NCBI GenBank assembly: GCA_034440575.1
Contig: JAOTOL010001272.1
Location: forward strand, 157,501-221,500
Origin: Imbricaverruca yamaguchii
Taxonomy: Eukaryota > Arthropoda > Thecostraca > Neoverrucidae
DNA: 64,000 nucleotides
Direction of reading: 5' to 3'
Shown: one piece after another, positions 25,039-37,010 of the stretch
Layout of the letters: each line of letters opens with the position of its first letter
Numbering within the stretch: the first letter of the stretch is position 1
Translations under genes and position numbers: made by a program
The notes under the pieces: model-generated
Told to the model about the DNA's origin: nothing
Databases searched by the model: none
What the model saw: the letters and a program-made list of their open reading frames with translations, nothing else

Positions 25039-25921
25039 GTTGCCACTTTTTGGCACGACGGCACGGCACGGCAGCCCGTTAAATGGCACGTGTGCTTTTT
25101 GTTGTGCCATATCAGACAGTTTGCTGTGCCACTGTTGTCCCGGTGCCGGTCTATAATCGGGAACAAAATTTAAGTATAGACATACAATTCCCTTAATGTC
25201 CATGTGATCCATGTCAAAATAACCCAAGGTGCCAAGATACCTAGGGGAACATGCCCACCGGTAAAGAAAACCACGTTGATGAAATGTAGAGACGTTGATG
25301 ATTTAGTCATTTTGTCGAATATTCCACAGCTCTGATATTACCGTATAACGAAATGTTCTTTTTTATGGATGTACAATAACCTATATTTTGTGGTCCATTA
25401 TGCTTCGAATCGCTCAAGAAAAAAGTATTCAGTGATTTTACACGTGTGGCTTGTTGTCATTGCATCGATTTTGTTGAAATAAGAACGTTATTACTTTTGA
25501 ACCCTATATGGGCATCTGCGACAGATCTGCAAACGCAACACAATTGACTATATATTTACCGAAAGAAATACATTTTAACTCCTGCAGAAAATCGAGCTTT
25601 AGTGAAACAGATAAGTTAGTTGGTCAATAGAGGGAAAAACGCATGATTAGGCAGTACGTTTTTATCACTTTATTTGATTAAGGGTGAGTTGAATAACTTT
25701 GCAGTGCTCAATACATGTTGTTAGAGTGACATAAGTAATATAAAACAATTCCGATAAACTGAGCACCATAATATTTTATTAAAACGTAACAATATTGATG
25801 GCTCTGACAGCCATGCCTTCTTTGCCACGTGGCATAAGCTTGTTCAATTTGCATCATATATAGGTGGCGTGTATATCGACGCCGACGTTGACTTACACAC
25901 AGCATGCCCTGTGTGTAAATC
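25039..25921. other. AT-rich unassigned interval
   Basis: No gene recognised. The section 25640-25900 upstream of the broken transposase-like gene may be its 5' flank. Confidence 0.3.
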
Positions 25922-27270
25922 ATGGGAGACCTGCGTCAATCAACAACACGAAGAAAGGGGAAGAATGTGCCTCTCAATGAGTGCGCTGGCATTCCGTCAT
26001 CTATTGCACCTGTTCCACATAACGCGAGGGATCTACCAGTGTCACAGCCTCCCTTGAGAGATCAATCTTGTCCGGCAAAAGAAGCGAGCTATGATGACTT
26101 CGATGAGGAACAAGGTGCATCATCTGCTGCGCTCCGTCGACTCCGGGTGGCTAGTGACAGGTGCCCCTATTACCCCAACGAAGAGAATATCACCAACCTC
26201 ATCAGGGAAATGGTCTTGGCTGAAGTCCAACGCCGCGTTGCTCCTTTCCAGACTGAGGAAGTGGGACTTATTGGACGATAGCGTTCCAATTACTTCCTAG
26301 AGGAAGCGGCATCGCGGCTGTTCAGTGTTCTTCACTCTTAGAGATTGGATGTGCTACTGCCATGGCATCAGAAGACTTGTAGACGCTGTGGGCGTCCCCT
26401 GCAACACCTCTGACCGACAACTCTTCATCGACAGTTCATCTAAAAGATTCAAGGCTGTTTTACTGCACAACACAAATACGTTGCCCTCGAATACTCTGGC
26501 TTATTCAGTGCACATGGAAGAAGAGTACCAGAACGTTAAAATCCTGCTGAGTGCACTGAAGTACGACCGATTCAGCTGTGAGGTCATTGGCGATTTCAAT
26601 ATGGTGGCCTTCTTGAGGAGGCTTCAGGGAGGTTTCACCAAGATCCCTTGCTATCTGTGCCTCTGGGATAGCCGAAATACAACCCTTCACTACGAGAAGA
26701 GGAACTGGCCCCACATGACCTACTATGAGGTTCGGGCCCATAACGTGAAGTAAAAGCCGCAGGTAGAGCCAACGAAAGTGCTGATGCCACGGCTGCATAT
26801 CCAATTGGGCAAGATTAAGCAGTTTGTTAAACAGCTGGATCCGGATGGTGAGGCCTTGCAATACATCCAGGAGCTGCTCCCGAAGTTGTCGGATGCGAAA
26901 ATCAAAGCAGTATTTGTGAGTCCTCAGGTGAAGCGACTTATTGACTTCGACAGCTTTCCTGACAAAATCTCTGAGGCTGAGCGGACAGTTTGGACAAGCT
27001 TCGTTTCTCTAGTCAAAGGTTTCCTTGGGAACCACAAGGCAGATAAGTATGGGGAAATCGTCCGCGAATCGTCTAGTGGACACGTACCGGAGCATGGGCT
27101 GCCGGATGTCGCTGACGCTGCACGTACTACACGCCCACCTTGATGAGTGCGAAGAAAACATGGAAGACTACTTAGAAGAGCAAGATGAAAGATTTCACCA
27201 CGAAATGTGCTCTTTCGAGGAACGCTACAAGGGACAGTACAAGGAAAGTATGATAAGAGACAATATCTGA
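25922..27270 (+). pseudogene. Broken transposase-like gene of a family widespread in invertebrates
   Basis: The text LFIDSSSKRFKAVLLHNTN, GDFNMVAFL, GGFTKIPCYLCLWDSR, LHIQLGKIKQFVKQLD, LPKLSDAKIKAVFVSPQ, MSLTLHVLHAHLD and ERFHHEM follows, in order, a protein family I remember as repetitive in arthropod and cnidarian genomes. Its Asp/Asp/Glu spacing suggests an RNase-H-like transposase fold (inference). The reading uses frame 2 to about 26232 (PNEENITNLIREMVLAEVQ), frame 1 to about 26310 (LLSRLRKWDLLDDSVPITS), frame 3 from about 26325, a TAA at 26751-26753, then frame 3 again to about 27070, and finally frame 1 to the stop at 27268-27270. At least three frameshifts and one nonsense codon make it a pseudogene. 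AATAAA occurs at about 27546. No terminal inverted repeats were found. Confidence 0.75.
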
Positions 27271-28020
27271 AACATATTGCGTGAGACTGATCTGAAATAC
27301 AATCGTCAATTTCCTAGACAAACTTCTGTTTGATTAAGCTCTAACGCTGAAATTTTTGCATCAATTCTCTATCAATTCTCCATAGCAATACTCTCTATAA
27401 ACGCTCTGCATCACTGCACTCTATCACTGTCTGTGTATGAATATATTATAATACATAACTATACCCTACTCGTTTCCTTCTTCGATTTTCCTCTTGAGAA
27501 CTTCATTTTTTGCCATTGATTTATCATAATAATCGTGTTAACACCAATAAAACTTATACTTAACAGGATTCATTTGATTTAAAGCAGTTAGTGTGAAAAA
27601 CATGAAAATTAATCGGCTGAAATGGCAAAGATCAATAACTTCATCCCATGAACTCAGAACAGACGTCTGAACTTGGTGACTGCCAATTTTTGATTTACTT
27701 ATGCTTTAAAAAGAAAACAATGACTTTAACTAATGGACAAATTATGTGCTACACGGTGTATTCTCAGTTTCCGTCATCAATCCAAACTTGTATCCCAAAA
27801 TTGCCCCTTTCCTTTTCCCGTGCCTTTTGACTACAATAATCCAGCTTACAGTGTCACGCGCCGCGTCCGTACCGTGTTCTGTGACAGTTTTGGGAAAAGG
27901 TGGCAACCCTAGTGCTCAGGTTACCGTACGGAATAAGGCGACCAATATACGTGACGCCAGCTACCGACGCAACTGACGGATGTAAGTGACGACTGCACGT
28001 GACGGCTGTATGTGACGGCT
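27271..28020. other. AT-rich unassigned interval
   Basis: Flank of the broken transposase-like gene. The part 27960-28025 has a few loose GTGACGGCTGTA copies leading into the 45-bp array. Confidence 0.35.
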
Positions 28021-28024
28021 GTAC

Positions 28025-28735
28025 GTGCGCACCGTGGACTGGCACAACAAATGGTCTGGGAAGGCAGCTCTGCACACCGTGGACTGGCACAACAAATGGT
28101 CTGGGAAGGCAGCTCTGCACACCGTGGACTGGCACAACAAGTGGTCTGGGAAGGCAGCTCTGCACACCGTGGACTGGCACAACAAATGGTCTGGGAAGGC
28201 AGCTCTGCACACCATGGACTGGCACAACAAATGGTCTGGGAAGGCAGCTCTGCACACCGTGGACTGGCACAACAAGTGGTCTGGGAAGGCAGCTCTGCAC
28301 ACCGTGGACTGGCACAACAAATGGTCTGGGAAGGCAGCTCTGCACACCGTGGACTGGCATAACAAGTGGTCTGGGAAGGCAGCTCTGCACACCGTGGACT
28401 GGCACAACAAATGGTCTGGGAAGGCAGCTCTGCACACCGTGGACTGGCATAACAAGTGGTCTGGGAAGGCAGCTCTGCACACCGTGGACTGGCACAACAA
28501 ATGGTCTGGGAAGGCAGCTCTGCGCACCGTGGACTGGCATAACAAGTGGTCTGGGAAGGCAGCTCTGCGCACCGTGGACTGGCACAACAAGTGGTCTGGG
28601 AAGGCAGCTCTGCGCACCGTGGACTGGCATAACAAGTGGTCTGGGAAGGCAGCTCTACACACTGTGGACTGGCACAACAAGTGGTCTGGGAAGGCAGCTC
28701 TGTGCACCGCGGACTGGCATAACAAGTGGTGTGAG
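28025..28735. repeat. 45-bp minisatellite, about 15.7 units
   Basis: Units read CACCGTGGACTGGCACAACA then AATGGTCTGGGAAGGCAGCTCTGCA. Differences are few (CAC/CAT, AAA/AAG, CAC/CGC, GTG/ATG, CTG/CTA). Alternation of CAC-AAA and CAT-AAG units in the middle suggests a two-unit higher-order step. As 45 is 15 codons, all six frames are open or nearly so (116-287 codons). In the plus frame beginning at 28025 (unit TVDWHNKWSGKAALH) the recurrent changes CAC/CAT and AAA/AAG are silent. Coding is not shown. Confidence 0.95.
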
Positions 28736-29345
28736 GAGGCATCTGTACGTACGGTGGTCGCACAGATGTTGCCCTGTTCGCCATACATAGCCGTCACCGA
28801 ATTGGGATGAGGTAAGAACTTCATTGGTCTAGATTAAACCACTGACACTTCACTAATGAGCAGGTTGCAATGCGACAGATTCGGGCCGCTTTCCATAATT
28901 CTGCTTTTCCGTGATGACGGGCTATGACAACACAGGAAAGGCCATCAGTGGTGGTGACGTCTCAATCTAGTACTTCGATACCATTTGTACTTCGAACTGC
29001 CCTTCACATTTGCCCCCATTACATTCCTCTCCATCCGATTGGTCCTCATCCCATCTTCCGCATTTTCAAGTTCAATGTATGCCTGTGCCGATCTGCCTTC
29101 ACTCCAACTCGCCGTTCCCCTTCACCCCACTGTTCCCCTCAATCTCCCAATATCCATCTCTCCCAGTTTTCCATCACACCTCTGAAATACACTTGAGCTC
29201 CGCTGTCAGCATGAAGTCTCATGTCTGAAGACCCTTAACTGAGAATCTCCGCTGTTTAGGTCAGAATGGCAATGCCACTTCGGAAGGGTTAAACACTAAG
29301 CTTTGCGAAAGCTATCTTTAGTTTGTTATAACATTTCAGCTCAGC
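28736..29345. other. Unassigned interval
   Basis: No gene recognised; C/T-rich around 29000-29180. Confidence 0.3.
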
Positions 29346-29349
29346 CAAC

Positions 29350-29660
29350 TATAGTCGGGACTGCTGAACGGGGATGCAGTCGGCTGATGTAGCTGGCTGG
29401 GTAGGGGGAAATCGGTTGATGTAGCTGGCTAGGTAGGGGGCAGTGAGCTTATGTAGCCAGCTGGGCAGGGTAGTCGGCTGGTCTAGCTGGCTGGATAAGG
29501 GGCAGTCGGTTGGCATAGCTGGCTGGGTAGGGGGCAGTCGGCCGATGCACCCAGCTGGGTGGGGGTAGTTGGCTGGTCTAGCTTGCTGGACAAGTGGCTG
29601 ATGTAACTGGCTGGGTAGGAGGCAGTCGGCTGATGTAGATAGCTGGGTGTGGGTGGGGGG
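29350..29660. repeat. Degenerate ~32-bp minisatellite
   Basis: TAGCTGGCTGGGTAGGGGGC followed by AGTCGGCTGATG recurs about nine times with indels and substitutions. Confidence 0.85.
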
Positions 29661-30336
29661 ACAGCCCAAGCGGCCTGCATTGATACAGCGCCGACTTTAT
29701 ACCCAGCAGCTACGAACGTTTTCATGCGTGCTTTGCGTCTGCACTGCCGGGGAAGAAGCCGCTTTTGTTCGCAGGGGATTGGGTTCTCGAACAACTTCTG
29801 TGGCGGCCTGGTGGTAATTTAAGGACGCTTACATTTCCTTTCGGCATACCATTAAAAAAAAAATTCCCACCCGAACAGCCCGCAAGACGCCCAGCCAGAT
29901 TCCGGCAACCTTCATCTTCCTTTCCCTTCCCATTATTTGCCTTGAAGCACAGACAAACTCGAGTGGCGCCGGCGCCAAAAGACCAAACGCGGCTCCGGGA
30001 ACAACTAGGGGCGAACCAGAGTAATGGCCTGGCACCCCGTCAGCTGGCAAACAGAGGTGCGAACACCAGCTAAACCAGATCAACAGAAAGGTCATAGGCC
30101 ATTAGGTCCGTGTGTCGTCACCACTGAGGAAAATTTCCACACAGCAATATTCCACGAATGCCACAGGCGGCTTCACGATTCAAGTGGCCTGGGGGAGGGA
30201 AGGACACACTCCACCAATGAGGAACAAGAACCCGATCCGAAGCCCTGGCAGTGGCTGGAGAAAAAAGAGGCGGGGCTACGGAAGAGAAGAAAATCTGGTA
30301 ACGACAAAGAAGAGCTCTCCCTCCCTCCCTTCCTCC

Positions 30337-30337
<1 letters not shown>
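29661..30337. other. Unassigned interval
   Basis: No gene recognised. The 205-codon frame starting at 30024 ends in the (CT)n tract and has no domain. Confidence 0.3.

Positions 30338-30433
<96 letters not shown>
30338..30433. repeat. (CT)n microsatellite
   Basis: Nearly pure CT dinucleotides preceded by CCCTCCCTTCCT. Confidence 0.97.
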
Positions 30434-30435
<2 letters not shown>

Positions 30436-31546
30436 TTCTCTCTCGAACACTCGCAAAATTACCAACTCAGGGTAGAACAGTCACAAAGTCAGATAGAGAT
30501 CGTTCAAATGGAGGCAGATGTAACGTGAAGTGCCGAGCGGCGAGGAGCGAGGAACGGCTGGAGAGGGACCACTATCGGGCATGTGCGTGTCATACGTCTG
30601 ACATGTCTTCCTCTTTCCCTAACCTTGCCGAACCAACCTAAGTTATCTTACGGAGCTTCTGCCTCCTCAACCTAGTTCATTGGTGAAGGGAGCGACATGT
30701 TTCATTGGAGGGACCAAAGAGGATAAATTCGTAGTCAGGGGGTGTATCTCGTGCAAGGATGGATATGTGAGAGATGGCGAGTAGTGTGTGTGTAAGCAGA
30801 ACGTGGGCGTAACTTAATGTGTTGCATATAAATGTAAACATATTAGATTATGAATACCGTTCGGCAATGATAGACAGGAGGAGCGGCAGAGCAGAATGGG
30901 ATACAGTAAAACATGGAGTATAGGAAAATTAAGCTTGTAGCAATTTCTGTCTTCCTTTCTCAGTCCAAATACACTCGGCCTTTAGGCTAACAGGAGATCG
31001 AACAATAATATAGCTACCCCACCTGCCGTGGTGCAACATTTTCTTTGCAATCCAAACTTTACCTGAACTCAAGGGCGCCATCCAGCTATGCATTCAGTGA
31101 TGTAACTATTCTGACAACAAATAGCATTTAGGTCAGAACCCGATGGCCGAGTCAGAGCCAGCATCAATGGATGGCGTAAATAATACGACCCTCTTGAAAC
31201 GATGTTGGCGTGGTAAATATTCAGCGACCCGTTGGACAGATGGGAGGGTAATTACATCCAAACTGAATAATGATCAGTGCTACAAGGCTGAGGGGCACGT
31301 GCCGAACTTCTCGTTCAGGGGTACGTGTCATGCTCTTCCCCCGGATGGAAGAGAACGATACTGCGGGTTCCCGACACGGTGAAATTCTTCACACATGATG
31401 CTTAGGCATGTGCCTGATATAAATTCGTTACATGAAGCAAATTTACAAGCCAGGCAGACGACCGGCGAGTCGTCCTCATATGGACTGAATGTTTCCGGTT
31501 GGTAGTAGTGAGTGTTCAAGATAGTTTAAATTATCTAGAATATTAA
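30434..31546. other. Unassigned interval
   Basis: No gene or repeat family recognised. Confidence 0.3.
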
Positions 31547-31550
31547 CTAA

Positions 31551-33697
31551 CACGCGCCCTGGAGGGCCTCTGCAAATTACGCGCACTGGAGGGGGGGGGG
31601 AGGGACGAATACCGCCCCCTAAGATCTCGGCTCCTGTTAAGGCTAAAGCAATGAAATTCGCAGGGTGGATGGACACGATAGTTAACTGTGCAAATTTCGT
31701 GACCTTAGATCAATATCTTCAAGGTCAAACGAAGTCAAAATAGAAAAATGTTCTGGTTTTGCCTGGCTTGGCTTGTCATTGTTATGGATCGCTGTCATTG
31801 TGTTTAAATGCTCCAAAATTTGGATTAATGATGTTTTGGACATTACTAACGGTGCATAGTGTATGCCAGATCCGCCATTTGACCTCAGGTCACCGATATG
31901 GGGACACTTAATCAGGTCATTACCTGCTCCAGTTACCGGAACCGGGCTGCCCACCTGACTGCTCCGTTGGGCGGCTCGGCACAATCGGCTTCGCAAGGAA
32001 ATTAGTGAAATACATGAATAAAGTATAGAAACGCTCAGGCACACAATGACAAACAGAACATTTCCGGATGTGTAGGAAGTAACATGCAAAGTGGCATCAA
32101 TCGCATGACAGTCATTTCCATTTACGACAACATTCCAGTTGACCAAGTTTGGTTCCATTAGCCTGTCATGATGACCTCGGCGACCCAACATGACTTTTAA
32201 ATTATATAGGATAACAATATGCATCAAACAAGTCGCTTGAGTTGTCAAGAACACTTCCCTTTTGTCAATATACGGGAAGCGCATCAGCGCCGATTTTTGT
32301 GGTCTGGCGCCGCGATTAAAAAAAAACTTTAACCAGCACCGTCTTTCCGGTCAAATCCTCACACCCCGTCTAGGGGGGGAGCGGTTGAAGACCCCCATCT
32401 AAAATCCAAACTAGGCATCGCACGAAAACGAAAGAGGTGTCATCGGAAAGCGCTCGACGAGGAGGGTCCGGGTCCACCCCAAAACAACTTCCCCCAAAAG
32501 TGACGTCACCAGGGGGCTAGATTTTCACGACTTTTCACGACTTACATTATGTTATTGATTCTGGGGAGTTCATTTTGGAAGATATATGAAAAACAAAATT
32601 TATTTGGAATGCAAAAATGGCAGCGAAAACGACCAGGGCTATATTTTTTGGCCCCCAAAATGATATTTTATTTTTATTTTTGAAAACATCAAAATTTTGA
32701 GCTTTCTTAAATTTCCCTTTTCCAATGGGTAGAACAGACCGAGAAACGTTGTTGGAAGTCAACTTGCCCTAATCAAAAATGCTTACTTTAGCCAGAATCC
32801 TCAATTTGAACTGCAATTTGGGAAATACGCAAAATTTATGTGGTCAAAAACGAAAAAAATGACAAATTCAACTCGTACGTTTTGTTGCATTGAAGATAAG
32901 CAAACACTGAAAGTTTCATTAAAATATCTGCATCCGCTAAAGCGTGAAGACTGGTTCAACGTTTTTGGAGGTGACCTCACTTGACCTTGACTAACTCGTT
33001 GACCCTAGATGACCGAACTAAATTTTGAATCAGCATGTCAAATTGATGTGGGAAAGGGTATGGCAAATTTGGGCGTGCTGCCGCGCACCGTTCGTGCGTT
33101 ATCCGCGAAAAAACCTGAGGGGAGGGGGCGGTTGAAGACCCCCCGACACGGGACGGGTTAACGGCCCATAAGTTAAAAACTTGTCGGCCGATTTTAATTT
33201 TTCTTGCTGTAAACAATGCACCTGCAATCTCTAAGCAGGTAAGGAAAAATGGCGTATATCGGGCCTGTACAATATGGAGTTGTGTACGAAAAATCGTATG
33301 GGTGGACGGATTTCACCCTCCACCTCTCCAGGGCGTGTGTAAACCTGTCATGAACTTGACCTGACTTGACTTCGGTGACCTGACATGACTTTGAAACAAT
33401 GTAGCATAACAATATACATCAAACAAATCGCTAGTGTTGCCAGGAGCACTTCCTTTTTGCCAATATACGGGAAGCGCATCAGCGGCGATATTGGTGGCCT
33501 GGCGCCGACATTTTTTTTACTTTACCGACCTCTAACTCGAAAAATTGTCGGTCGATTTTCGTTTTTCGTGCTTTAAACAACGTGCCGTTCATTTTAAGCA
33601 CGCACACAAACAATGGCGTGCATCGGCCGGTAAAATCGTGGGTTATCTACGAAAAAACGGAGTGGTGGGCGGATTTCGCCCCCCTCCAGGGCGCGTG
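31551..33697. mobile_element. Family B TTAA element, copy B1 (composite, interrupted by A5)
   Basis: Perfect 18-bp terminal inverted repeats: AACACGCGCCCTGGAGGG at 31549-31566 and its complement at 33682-33699. Flanking tetramers are CTAA on the left and TTAA on the right. The body matches copy B2 at 42124-43107, including GACCTCAGGTCACC, GGGCGGCTCGGC, the TATACGGGAAGCGCATCAGC block and TGTACGAAAAATCG. Family A copy A5 splits it at 32329-33161. A second, partial body copy follows from about 33345 to the right terminus, so this is a local tandem. Non-autonomous; no coding. Confidence 0.85.
32329..33161 (-). mobile_element. Family A TTAA element, copy A5 (833 bp) nested in B1
   Basis: TTAA at 32329-32332 followed by CCAGCACCGTCTTTCCGG, and GACACGGGACGGGTTAA with TTAA at 33158-33161. 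It carries TGACGTCA at 32501-32508 and TGACCTCACTTGACCT at 32972-32987. The paralogous family B copy at 42124-43107 has a single uninterrupted TTAA (42926-42929) followed by the same CGGCC, which is the pre-insertion state. Confidence 0.92.
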
Positions 33698-33737
33698 TTA
33701 ATATATATTATATATTATAAGATATTATAATGTACAT

Positions 33738-33742
33738 ATAAC

Positions 33743-33818
<76 letters not shown>
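33738..33818. repeat. (AT)n microsatellite
   Basis: AT dinucleotides immediately upstream of family C copy 3. Confidence 0.95.
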
Positions 33819-33820
<2 letters not shown>

Positions 33821-33821
33821 C

Positions 33822-34349
33822 TGCGTTTGGATGATGCCTAACTGCGAAAGGGTGCGTTGAACGGACACTTCGGGGGCATTAGTTCACATGCTCCGGATCT
33901 TTGACTGCAAAATCCCGCTGGCATCCGTGACCCAGGGGCGCATATGAAGAGGTGAGCATATTATGCATATGGGAGGGGCTGATAAAGGGGGCTCCACATT
34001 GCGTTCGCCGGAAGTCTGCCGCCGGACAATAGGGTATTGCAAAACACTGCACGGTCGTGAGCCCGCCCTGTCCGCTGTGCACTTGGCCACGGATTTGTAT
34101 AGCGATTCGGGGACGTTCGGACAGGTTTGGCGTGGCGTAAGCCAAGAAAGGGTACGGCCAGCTAGTTTATATGGACGCCCAGGGGACGTGTCCAACGAGG
34201 TATGGATCCGTGCCCGCCCATGGACGCGTTGGTCGGGCCGCACATTAAGGCCCGGCGTGGCATCGATAAGGCTAGGTATGTCGGTCAGACACCAGAACAT
34301 TTGTATAAGCCCTCGGAGCCAGCACGCTGAGCCACTCGTTGCAGCTTGC
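33822..34349 (+). repeat. Dispersed repeat family C, copy 3
   Basis: Closest to copy 1 (7-530): ATCTGCGTTTGG, GGACACTTCG, CAAAATCCCGCTGGC, TTGCGTTCGCCGGAAGTCTG, CATCGATAAGGCTAGGTATG, ending with CTCGTTGCAGCTTGCG. At that point the 53-bp array begins. Confidence 0.75.
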
Positions 34350-34667
34350 GTCCTGACCACACACCGCCAGCGGCTGAGCACGAGCAGGTTGTGACGGTAT
34401 CCGTCCTGACCACACACCGCCAGCGGCTCAGCACGGGTAGGTTGTGACGGTATCCGTCCTGACCACACACCGCCAGCGGCTGAGCACGAGCAGGGTGTGA
34501 CGGCATCCGTCCTGACCACACACCGCCAGCGGCTCAGCACGAGCAGGGTGTGACGGTATCCGTTCTGACCACACACCGCTAGCGGCTCAGCACGAGCTGG
34601 TTGTGACGGTATCCGTTCTGACCACACACCGCCAGCGGCTCAGCACGAGCAGGGTGTGACGGCATCC
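34350..34667. repeat. 53-bp minisatellite, 6 units
   Basis: Units start GTCCTGACCACACACCGCCA at 34350, 34403, 34456, 34509, 34562 and 34615, exactly 53 bp apart, followed by GCGGCTCAGCACGAGCAGG and TTGTGACGGTATCC. It grows from the family C sequence that in copy 1 reads GTTGCAGTTAAGACTTTGTCC. Confidence 0.95.
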
Positions 34668-35160
34668 GTTTTGGCCTCACGTCGCCACTACGTGAGTTGT
34701 TCGGTCTATAGCAGCTGAATATGTCCAAATAAATATTCCCATCACCAGCTAGGCCTCAGCATCCTGTGCAATGTAGTTATTGTGTTGGCTGCACGAGAAT
34801 CTAAGCGCATTTACGGCATCCAAATCGGACATAATTAAGAGCAAATTGTTTCGCCACTGCAAATTAAGTGGATATAGGCTGACATAGAAGACCCGGGTGT
34901 TGCATTTAACACACGCCTTGATGGTCCTCTGAGAATAGTGCGCCTCGGTTTGTGTGTGTGGGGCGATATCCCCATCACATCTTAAAATATATTCGATCGA
35001 CTCAGATAAATGTGACAGGAATGCACTGTTGGCGAGCTTTCAAACCCAAAGACTTGGACAATTTTCGATAAATTGAACTCAATTGATGTGAATGCTGCAA
35101 ATTATTGATGGTGCATTTGAGATGGCTGGAATGATTGATGCATACTTCAACGAAACGAAA
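34668..35160. other. Unassigned interval
   Basis: No gene recognised. Confidence 0.3.
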
Positions 35161-35169
35161 TGTCACCCC

Positions 35170-37010
35170 TCCCACTTATTTCGACCTTCGTAAAGTGAAG
35201 TAATTCCTCACCACAAATAACTCTTGCACTTCCCACATCTTCACATTTAAATAGCAATAGAACATTGCGCAATACTCCAATCCACATGCATCGGGCACAA
35301 GATACTGATTGTGGATGATGTCTGCCCAACTGGTAGACATAAAGACATAAAAGATTAGTGCAACTATGAGCCACAAGGGCCCTTCTTGGTTGCACTCTGT
35401 ACACTGAACCAGTTGCCCACCAAAACTGTCAATCAGCCCTCCCTGTAATACTGAAAAGCAAGCCCTATATTCTTATAATGATTGTCTATGCTGTTTTTAA
35501 AGATGTTCAATGTGCTGCTACTGACGATGTTTTCTGGCAGCTGGTTCCAGTGTTCCACTACCCTGTTGGTGAAGAAAGTTTACCTTAACCTTGTTCTGCT
35601 ATGGTTAACTTTAATTTTGAATTTATGACCTCTAATTGCATCATTTCTGTTAAATTCAAACATTTCCCCAAGGTACCCCTTCTCCAGACCATTGACAAAT
35701 TTAAAGACCTCGATGAGATCTCCTCTCAGCCTTCTATATCTAAGTGAAAACATGTTCAATTTCTTCAATCTTTCCTCATATGCCAGGTTGCTTATGCCAT
35801 TAACCATTTTTGTAGCCCTCTTTTGTACTCTCTCCAAAAGCCAACAATCTTTTTCATAGCTAGGAGACCAAGCTTGGATGCAGTATTCCAAATGTGGCCT
35901 GACGTATGCACAGTAAAGCTTCCTGATCACTTCCTCACTTCTGTATGATACATTCCTATTTATTGCCCCGAGCATTCTCAGTGCCTTTTTCCTGGCTTCC
36001 TTGGTCTGTTCTGATGCCCCCAGTTTTGTGTTTAGAATAACACCTAAATCCTTCTCCTGTTGAGTCACTGATAGCACTTGGGCATCCATCAAGCATGGAG
36101 CCTTCATATGCTACATACCTGCATGCATGATTTTGCACTTATCAAAGTTAAATTTCATTTGCCATTCTTCGGACCACTTCACAAGTTCGTCTAAGTCTTT
36201 TTGCAGCGAGATATGCTCATCCTGACCTGTTATTGCCCTAAAGACCTTCAAATCATCCGCAAATTTCAAAACTTTACTGCTTAGGACACTTTCAATGTTA
36301 TTTACAAATATAATGAACAGTAATGGCCCTAGTACTGACCCCTGGGGGACTCCACTAAGAACATTTTGCCATGATGACTTTGTACCATTTAGCATCACTC
36401 TTTGCTGTCTATCTGAAAGCCACAACTCTATCCATTTTAAGATGCTACCTGCAATACCATGGGACTGAAGCTGTATCATTAACCGTTTATGGGGTACCTT
36501 GTCAAAGGCCTTACTAAAGTCAAGATATGCTACATCAACCTGATTTCCCTGATCAAATTGTTCTGTGGCGAAGTTTAAAAAGTCCAAGAGGTTTGTGAGA
36601 CACGACCGTCCTTTTCTAAACCCATGTTGAGTATTTTGAATCAATCTGCTACCTTCCAGATAACTAGCTATTCTATCCTTGATAATTGATTCGAGTACCT
36701 TGCATACTAGGGATGCGAGACTTATTGGCATATAGTTTTCAACTTTCCCTCTTTCTCCTTTCTTGAAAATAGGAACTACATTTGCCCTTTTCCAATCGGT
36801 TGGAATTTCATTATGTGAAACTGATCTACAAAATATTATACTAAGTGGAAATGCCAGTTCCTTTTCAGTTTCCCGCAACACCCTAGCATAAATTTCATCA
36901 GGTCCTGCTGCCTTATTTTACTTTATTTTCCTGATATGATTGTAAACAACATCACTATCAATGAAATCAACATCATTTGTCAGATCCCATGTCACTGAAC
37001 TATGGTGTAA
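35170..37010 (-). mobile_element. LINE-A copy 1: reverse transcriptase with nonsense mutations
   Basis: Remnant of a non-LTR retrotransposon polymerase. Reading leftward: KAAGPDEIYARVL near 36890, TDWKRANVVPIFKKG, PISLASLVCKVLE (the usual Arg before PIS is Met), QHGFRKGRSC, YLDFSKAFDKVPH (first catalytic Asp), GVPQGSVLGPLLFI, KFADDLKVF (catalytic Asp pair), KDLGVIL, LYCAYVRPHLEYC and KRATKMVNGI. In-frame stops lie near 36918, at 36108-36110 and near 35577; the coding part ends near 35440, followed by an untranslated tail shared with copy 2. The motifs fit the Jockey/CR1/L2 group; the exact clade is not decided. No endonuclease is left, so it is 5'-truncated near 37010. Confidence 0.9.

Noticed and set aside
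34350..34667. CRISPR-like array of 53-bp periodicity
   Set aside because: The whole unit is repeated with no unique spacers, and the surrounding sequence is eukaryotic repeat DNA without cas genes. The same applies to the 45- and 51-bp arrays.
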